From contig CAJURO010000007.1 in the NCBI GenBank assembly GCA_910588985.1, positions 73,516 through 81,779 of the forward strand: a stretch of DNA of 8,264 nucleotides. Reading direction: 5' to 3'. The first letter of the stretch is position 1. Each line of letters opens with the position of its first letter. The translations under genes and the position numbers were made by a program. The notes beneath the pieces were generated by a model, which made no database searches, was not told the DNA's origin, and saw nothing but the letters and a program-made list of their open reading frames with translations. The DNA comes from an uncultured Eggerthellaceae bacterium (GTDB lineage Bacteria; Actinomycetota; Coriobacteriia; Coriobacteriales; Eggerthellaceae). Positions 5,181 through 8,264 of this stretch are shown piece after piece.

Positions 5181-7100
5181 ATGTATTACTCCAGTGGGAA
5201 CTATGAAGCCTTCGCTCATCCTCTAAAACCTGAAGGTGTTGAGAACAAATCGGCCTATATCATCGGCTCAGGCCTTGCGGGCTTGACCGCAGCTTGCTAT
5301 CTGGTGCGCGATGGGCGCATGCCTGGCGAGCGCATCCATATCCTCGAGCGTGACCCGCGTGCGGGCGGCGGTTGCGATGGGTGGCATTACTCAACGCTCG
5401 GCTACACCATGCGTGGGGGCCGAGAGATGGACAACCATTTCGAGGTCATGTGGGATCTTTACCGCGACATTCCTTCCATCGAAGACCCTAACGTGAGCGT
5501 GCTCGACTACTATTACTGGCTCAACAAGCGCGATCCAAACTACTCTCTCTGCCGCGCAACGGTCGATCGCGGCAAGGATGCCCATACGGACAACAAGTTC
5601 AACCTATCGGACAAAGCCTGCATGGAGATCATGGATCTGTTCTTCACTCCTGAAGAGGACCTTCAAGATAAGCTCATTACCGACTACTTCTCCGACGAGG
5701 TGCTGAATTCCAATTTCTGGCTCTATTGGCGCACCATGTTCGCGTTCGAGAACTGGCATTCAGCCTTGGAGATGAAGCGCTACGTGACCCGTTTCATCCA
5801 TCATCTCGGCGGTCTTCCCGATTTCAGCGCTTTGCGATTCACCCGTTATAACCAGTACGAGTCCATGATCCTGCCGATGGTGAACTACCTGAAGGAGCAT
5901 GGGGTCGATTTCCGCTTCAACACCCATGTGACCGACGTGCGCTTCTCCTGCGATGCTTCCAAGGATGACGCACGCAAGGTGGCAACGGAGATCCGCTACA
6001 CGCTTGAGGACAGTCCCGAGGCGATTGCCGCAGCTGAGGGCGTTCAAATGGAGGATCTGGCTGATGTTCCCACTCCCGAGGAGAAGGTCATCTCCCTTAC
6101 TGAGAACGACCTCGTGTTCATCACGCCTGGTAGCTTGGTGGCCCATTCCTCTTTCGGAAGCCAAGATGAGCCCGCAAAGTTCGCCCCTGAGTTGACGCCA
6201 GGCGATGGCTGGGATCTCTGGAAGCGCATTGCTGCCCAAGACCCCTCTTTCGGCCATCCCGAGAAGTTCTGCAGCGACCCAGCGAAGAGCAATTGGGAAA
6301 GCGCTACGGTGACCACGCTTGACGAGCGTATCCTGCCCTATATCGAGGCGATATGCAAGCGCGATCCGCTTTCAGGCGGCGTCGTGACGGGCGGCATCGT
6401 GTCGGTCAAGGATTCCAGCTGGCTGCTCTCTTGGACCATCAACCGTCAGCCGCAGTTCCGCGAACAGCCTGCGGGGCAGGTTTGCGTGTGGCTCTATGGG
6501 CTCTTCACCGACACAGAGGGTGACTATATCAAGAAGCCGATGAGGGATTGCACGGGACGCGAGATCTGCGAGGAGTGGCTTTATCATCTGGGTGTTCCTG
6601 AGGACCAGATCGAGGATCTTGCTACCAACAGCGCCAATACGGTTCCTTGCATGATGCCCTATATCACAGCGTTCTTCATGCCCCGTGCTGCTGGTGATCG
6701 ACCCGATGTTGTGCCAAAGGGTGCCGTGAACTTTGCCTTCATCGGGCAATTCGCCGAAACCCCCCGCGACACCATCTTCACGACCGAGTACTCCATGCGC
6801 ACTGGCATGGAGGCGGTCTACACGCTTTTGGATATCGATCGTGGAGTGCCTGAAGTGTGGGGAAGCGCGTTCGACCTACGTGTGCTGTTAAATGCTACCG
6901 TTCTTCTGCGTGACGGTAAGCCAGCAACGGATATGAACATGAGCTTGTTGGAGAAGCTCCTAGTCAGCAAGGGACTCAAGGCCATTGAGGGCACTGACAT
7001 CTATGGGCTGCTCAAGGGCTTTGGCGTGATCCCGACTGACGAGCAGAATGCCGATGTCCCCGTGCCAGCTACAGGCGCGGTCTGGCCTGGCATCCATTGA
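5181..7100 (+). CDS. ohyA: Oleate hydratase (FAD-dependent; former myosin-cross-reactive antigen)
   Basis: The enzyme adds water across the cis-9 double bond of free unsaturated fatty acids such as oleate, giving 10-hydroxy fatty acids. FAD is required, but there is no net redox change. The protein has 639 residues, within the usual 560-650 range. An N-terminal Rossmann motif GSGLAGLTAA (29-38) binds FAD, with HILERD at about 53-58 completing that fold. RGGREMDNHFE (78-88) holds Glu82, and Tyr201 lies in MKRYVTRF. Their 119-residue spacing matches the catalytic Glu122/Tyr241 pair of the Elizabethkingia enzyme. IGQFAETPRDTIFTTEYSMRTG (about 521-542) is the conserved C-terminal FAD-binding block. 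The last ~75 residues match the C-terminal helical domain that touches membranes. No signal peptide is seen, so it is cytosolic or peripheral on the inner face of the membrane. In the gut it may detoxify host or dietary unsaturated fatty acids. It appears monocistronic, between an upstream terminator and a promoter for the next gene. Confidence 0.96.
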   Translation: MYYSSGNYEAFAHPLKPEGVENKSAYIIGSGLAGLTAACYLVRDGRMPGERIHILERDPRAGGGCDGWHYSTLGYTMRGGREMDNHFEVMWDLYRDIPSIEDPNVSVLDYYYWLNKRDPNYSLCRATVDRGKDAHTDNKFNLSDKACMEIMDLFFTPEEDLQDKLITDYFSDEVLNSNFWLYWRTMFAFENWHSALEMKRYVTRFIHHLGGLPDFSALRFTRYNQYESMILPMVNYLKEHGVDFRFNTHVTDVRFSCDASKDDARKVATEIRYTLEDSPEAIAAAEGVQMEDLADVPTPEEKVISLTENDLVFITPGSLVAHSSFGSQDEPAKFAPELTPGDGWDLWKRIAAQDPSFGHPEKFCSDPAKSNWESATVTTLDERILPYIEAICKRDPLSGGVVTGGIVSVKDSSWLLSWTINRQPQFREQPAGQVCVWLYGLFTDTEGDYIKKPMRDCTGREICEEWLYHLGVPEDQIEDLATNSANTVPCMMPYITAFFMPRAAGDRPDVVPKGAVNFAFIGQFAETPRDTIFTTEYSMRTGMEAVYTLLDIDRGVPEVWGSAFDLRVLLNATVLLRDGKPATDMNMSLLEKLLVSKGLKAIEGTDIYGLLKGFGVIPTDEQNADVPVPATGAVWPGIH

Positions 7101-7138
7101 TCTTGGAAGCTGACGACGCGGGCGGAGGTTCCTTCAAT

Positions 7139-7148
7139 CCAAGCTTGG
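7139..7148. repeat. Perfect 10-bp palindrome overlapping the GMP synthase -35 box
   Basis: CCAAGCTTGG is fully self-complementary, and its right half runs into the putative -35 hexamer TTGGCA (7145-7150). It could be an operator half or a chance palindrome. It is too short, and lacks a T run, to be a terminator for the oleate hydratase gene. Confidence 0.45.
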
Positions 7149-7172
7149 CATGGGCGTTGGGTAGAGTAGAAT
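7145..7172 (+). promoter_or_regulatory. Predicted sigma-70-type promoter for the GMP synthase gene
   Basis: TTGGCA (7145-7150) and TAGAAT (7167-7172) are separated by 16 nt and match the -35 and -10 consensus at 4 and 5 of 6 positions. Transcription would begin around 7178-7181, giving a leader of about 30 nt. Independent transcription makes sense for a housekeeping gene behind a probably regulated lipid gene. Confidence 0.45.
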
Positions 7173-7210
7173 TCTCATCATTGGTTCTTTAACGATGAGA
7201 GGAGACTCAT
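7173..7210 (+). promoter_or_regulatory. Overlapping inverted repeats spanning the GMP synthase RBS and start codon
   Basis: TCTCATC (7173-7179) is the exact complement of GATGAGA (7194-7200). The ATGAG inside the second arm (7195-7199) can instead pair with CTCAT (7206-7210), a stem that puts the Shine-Dalgarno GGAG (7201-7204) in a 6-nt loop and includes the A and T of the start codon. The two pairings exclude each other. If transcription starts near 7179, only the second can form in RNA and the first would be a DNA dyad at the start site. Confidence 0.35.
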
Positions 7211-8189
7211 GGACCCCAATAAGCGCCCTGATGAGATGGCACGCATCAACACCCCAGAATTAGCTCAGGCGTTCATAGATGAGCAGGTAACTGCCATACG
7301 CGAGCAAGTTGGGGGCGGAAAGGTCCTTCTGGCTCTGTCTGGTGGGGTGGATTCCTCTGTCGTAGCGGCGCTTCTCATCAAGGCGATCGGGAAGAACCTC
7401 GTGTGCGTGCACGTGAACCATGGCCTCATGCGCAAAGGAGAATCTGAGCAGGTCGTTGATGTGTTCCAGAATCAGATGGATGCGAACCTTGTGTATGTGG
7501 ACGCTACTGATCGCTTCCTAGAGCTTCTGGATGGTGTCGAAGAGCCAGAGACGAAGCGCAAGATCATCGGCGCTGAGTTCATTCGCGTTTTCGAAGAAGA
7601 GGCGCGCAAGGTGGGGGATGAGGTTGACTTCCTTGCCCAGGGAACGATCTACCCTGACATCCTTGAGTCCAAGGATGGCGTGAAAGCTCATCACAATGTT
7701 GGTGGCTTACCCGAGGATCTTGAATTCGAGCTTGTCGAGCCTGTGAAGCTGCTGTACAAGGACGAGGTGCGCGAAGTGGGACGCGCTCTCGGGTTGCCTG
7801 TTGACATGGTGGAGCGTCAGCCGTTCCCAGGTCCTGGTCTGGGCGTACGTTGTCTTGGTGCGATCACGCGGGATCGCTTGGAGGCATTGCGTGAGGCAGA
7901 TGCCATCGTTCGCGAGGAAATGGAGGCGGCGAATGTGGGGGCGTGGCAGTACTTCGCTGTTGTGCCTGATATGCGTGCGACCGGTGTGCGCGATGGAGTG
8001 CGCGCCTATGAGTGGCCAGCGATCATTCGCGCTATCAATACCGTGGATGTCATGACCGCAGAGGTACCCGAGCTTGATTGGGCGCTCTTGAAGCGGATGA
8101 CCGATCGCATCACGCATGAGGTGCCTGGGATCTGCCGTGTTTGCTATGACCTGACGCCGAAGCCTGTTGGCACGGTGGAGTGGGAATAG
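7209..8189 (+). CDS. guaA: GMP synthase, ATP-pyrophosphatase and dimerisation domains only (no glutaminase domain)
   Basis: The enzyme converts XMP to GMP with ATP and ammonia, the last step of GMP synthesis, in the cytosol. The 326-residue protein begins with the adenylating N-type ATP-pyrophosphatase domain. Its PP-loop SGGVDSS is at 44-50, VNHGLMRKGE at 69-78, QGTIYPDILES at 144-154 and HHNVGGLPED at 161-170. The dimerisation domain follows, with QPFPGPGLGVRCLG at 204-217 and the terminal TPKPVGTVEWE. Typical bacterial GuaA has about 510 residues because a class I glutamine amidotransferase domain comes first. Here the DNA before the start is intergenic and then oleate hydratase, so that domain is truly absent locally. 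The composition resembles the archaeal two-subunit type (GuaAB), in which a separate glutaminase supplies ammonia. The ATG at 7209 follows GAGGAG with 4 nt spacing. The call is secure; the source of ammonia is inferred to be a separate subunit elsewhere or free ammonia. Confidence 0.92.
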   Translation: MDPNKRPDEMARINTPELAQAFIDEQVTAIREQVGGGKVLLALSGGVDSSVVAALLIKAIGKNLVCVHVNHGLMRKGESEQVVDVFQNQMDANLVYVDATDRFLELLDGVEEPETKRKIIGAEFIRVFEEEARKVGDEVDFLAQGTIYPDILESKDGVKAHHNVGGLPEDLEFELVEPVKLLYKDEVREVGRALGLPVDMVERQPFPGPGLGVRCLGAITRDRLEALREADAIVREEMEAANVGAWQYFAVVPDMRATGVRDGVRAYEWPAIIRAINTVDVMTAEVPELDWALLKRMTDRITHEVPGICRVCYDLTPKPVGTVEWE

Positions 8190-8202
8190 GTTTATGGCTA
8201 TG

Positions 8203-8263
8203 AACTGGGGTTTCTTGGTTCATTACTCCTGTTGATTCGAGAGTAATTCGGTTGAACCCAGTT
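8203..8263. repeat. Nested inverted repeat at the right edge of the window
   Basis: Outer arms AACTGGG (8203-8209) and CCCAGTT (8257-8263) are perfect, as are inner arms ATTACTC (8222-8228) and GAGTAAT (8241-8247). The sequence between the arms does not pair well. In RNA this would give a long stem with an internal loop starting 14 nt after the GMP synthase stop, suggesting a terminator or 3' hairpin. The window ends one base later, so a T run cannot be checked. A mobile-element end is an alternative. Confidence 0.45.
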
Positions 8264-8264
8264 G

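Noticed and set aside
5760..6257. Minus-strand reading frames inside oleate hydratase (up to 165 codons)
   Set aside because: They lie entirely within a confidently identified gene and show no recognisable protein features.
8190..8264. Possible tRNA gene at the right edge
   Set aside because: The hairpins do not form a cloverleaf, and no proper T arm, anticodon arm and acceptor stem can be assembled.

Overview
This 8.3 kb window looks like ordinary chromosome from an anaerobic, gut-associated actinobacterium, most likely class Coriobacteriia. That is an inference from gene content: a TIGR00300 (LOR/SDH-domain) protein, a bile salt hydrolase, an oleate hydratase and a GMP synthase lacking its glutaminase domain, on DNA of moderately high GC judged by eye. 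No rRNA, tRNA, CRISPR array, transposase or phage gene was seen.

Layout, left to right. (1) The 3' end of a TIGR00300 gene (plus strand, cut by the window edge). (2) A bile salt hydrolase gene at 576-1546 (plus). It has every catalytic residue but is split by an apparent one-base deletion in an A run near 841-844. (3) A convergent gap of 120 bp. (4) A two-gene minus-strand operon: an amino-acid-permease-like transporter (4379-3240) and, 4 nt downstream, a YtcJ-type metal-dependent amidohydrolase (3235-1667). (5) A divergent intergenic region of about 130 bp with a dyad near its middle. (6) A small unrecognised four-TM membrane protein (4509-4964, plus) followed by a probable intrinsic terminator. 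(7) Oleate hydratase (5181-7100, plus), with an imperfect palindrome upstream that could be an operator. (8) A separate promoter and a stand-alone ATP-pyrophosphatase/dimerisation-type GMP synthase (7209-8189, plus). (9) An inverted repeat at the right edge.

How the genes may work together: bile salt hydrolase and oleate hydratase both act on lipids met in the intestine, respectively splitting conjugated bile salts and hydrating unsaturated free fatty acids. The permease-amidohydrolase pair looks like an uptake-and-hydrolysis unit for an amide-type compound whose identity the sequence does not reveal. GMP synthase is housekeeping and probably unrelated. I see no multi-gene system here that I would call novel. 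The points most worth checking are the bile salt hydrolase frameshift, the glutaminase-less GMP synthase, the candidate regulatory dyads before the oleate hydratase and GMP synthase genes, and the unknown membrane protein.
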